Part shown: positions 63,585-64,000 of the stretch, piece after piece | How the letters are laid out: every line of letters begins with the position of its first letter | How positions within the stretch are numbered: the stretch's first letter is position 1 | NCBI GenBank assembly: GCA_903772945.1 | Contig: CAICTM010000049.1 | Span: 62,001 to 126,000, forward strand | Source of the DNA: Seminavis robusta | Lineage: Eukaryota > Bacillariophyta > Bacillariophyceae > Naviculales > Naviculaceae | Reading direction: 5' to 3' | Length of the DNA: 64,000 nucleotides | Translations under genes and position numbers: made by a program | Notes under the pieces: generated by a model | Database searches by the model: none | What the model saw: only the letters and a program-made list of their open reading frames with translations | Told to the model about the DNA's origin: nothing

Positions 63585-64000
63585 ATGCCGGGCATTGCGA
63601 TCATTGGCGACAGCCGCAATGCGACCAGGAACAGACCGACGAGCTTGCCTGCCGAAGCCCGTAGTCTGTCTCGGCTGCTGCGGCTGCTCGAGTCTCCAGC
63701 GACAGCGTCCTCCGCGCTGCTGGAATCTCTGCAGAGCTTTCCCCATTTGGAGGATCCCAAGCAACGCGCCGCAGTTGTCCGCGTCAAGGATCAGGTGTCC
63801 GGTTTGATCCAAGACATGACAGAGGCTGGTTGGATAACTTTTGCCGATCGATATCCCGAGTACAACATGGCGGTTGCAGTAGAGTCGGTGCTCCAGAATC
63901 CATCCTCCTTCTGCTCCATTCCCACCGAACAACCGCGACAACTCACACCGCGCAAAAAGGCAAAAGCAACTACACCATCCACCCTTGAAGAGAAAAGCCT
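63585..64000 (+). CDS. Hypothetical protein, 3' part outside the window
   Basis: From ATG at 63585 the frame is open for 138 codons to the window end without a stop. It begins MPGIAIIGDSRNATRNRPTS and has a helical region (LLRLLESPATASSALLESLQ) and later ADRYPEYNMAVAVES. The end of the visible part is basic (LTPRKKAKATTPSTL). I recognise no family. A TATATATTTATTG motif lies about 30 bp upstream (63554-63566) and could act as a TATA-like element. The start could also be further in. The codon use and length of the open frame support a real gene. Confidence 0.55.
   Translation, partial: MPGIAIIGDSRNATRNRPTSLPAEARSLSRLLRLLESPATASSALLESLQSFPHLEDPKQRAAVVRVKDQVSGLIQDMTEAGWITFADRYPEYNMAVAVESVLQNPSSFCSIPTEQPRQLTPRKKAKATTPSTLEEKS

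Noticed and set aside
1-64000. CRISPR arrays, rRNA genes, bacterial-type operons or riboswitches
   Set aside because: None seen. The repeats present are microsatellites, minisatellites or coding repeats without the spacing of CRISPR arrays, and the genes are spliced and eukaryotic.

Overview
The window looks like nuclear DNA from a diatom, probably a pennate one; the genus cannot be fixed from sequence alone. Supporting evidence: short GT-AG introns in most conserved genes, several N-termini with a signal peptide ending in the ...(S/C/G)AF(x)P-type motif used for import into the four-membrane plastid, a light-harvesting (FCP/LHC-like) gene, a GABA-B-type class C receptor, expanded LRR and Ser/Thr/Pro-rich surface proteins, and diatom-style Copia and Mutator-like debris. 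A 7-base N run at 50867-50873 shows it is an assembled scaffold.

The left part (1-25.4 kb) is gene-poor and full of broken elements. In order it holds: Ty3-like and Copia remnants (150-2605); a broken Cys-rich repeat/vWF-D-like gene (3343-4968); an LHC gene (5942-6645); a multi-pass EGF-like membrane protein (7463-9657); a 2-kb element with two head-to-head ORFs and matching inverted ends (10155-12215); a pseudogene of a membrane protein with 321-bp repeats (13280-15421); a plastid-targeted degenerate metallo-beta-lactamase-like protein (15716-17071); a secreted nucleoredoxin-like protein (17254-18428); a Mutator-like transposase relic between AT-rich palindromic arrays (18.8-22.7 kb); and a second decayed multi-frame element (23.9-25.3 kb).

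The right part (26.5-64 kb) is dense and well preserved. It carries: a 12-exon Argonaute with an RGG N-terminus and an apparent C2H2 zinc finger inside its N domain (26491-30393); a class C GPCR (30913-34111); the DNA polymerase alpha catalytic subunit (35897-40826), divergent from a tepsin/MTV1-like ENTH adaptor (41268-43827); a plastid DUF1995-like protein (44376-45521); a repeat island with a MITE-like element and 440-490-bp direct repeats (45.9-47.3 kb); a plastid ABC1-family kinase whose catalytic HADPHPGN motif is spread over two micro-exons (47701-50681); an MTFP1-like mitochondrial fission protein; a GH18 and a GH1 glycoside hydrolase in tandem; a trypsin-like gene broken by one stop; a charged probably nuclear protein; an LRR-type protein; a secreted beta-helix/mucin-like surface protein; and the start of an unknown gene that runs off the end.

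Exon structures were worked out by hand from splice consensus, phase arithmetic and family alignment from memory. All phases close exactly for the spliced genes given here, but no transcript data were available. The best candidates for something new are the zinc-finger Argonaute, the micro-exons in the ABC1 kinase and the self-inverse two-ORF element.
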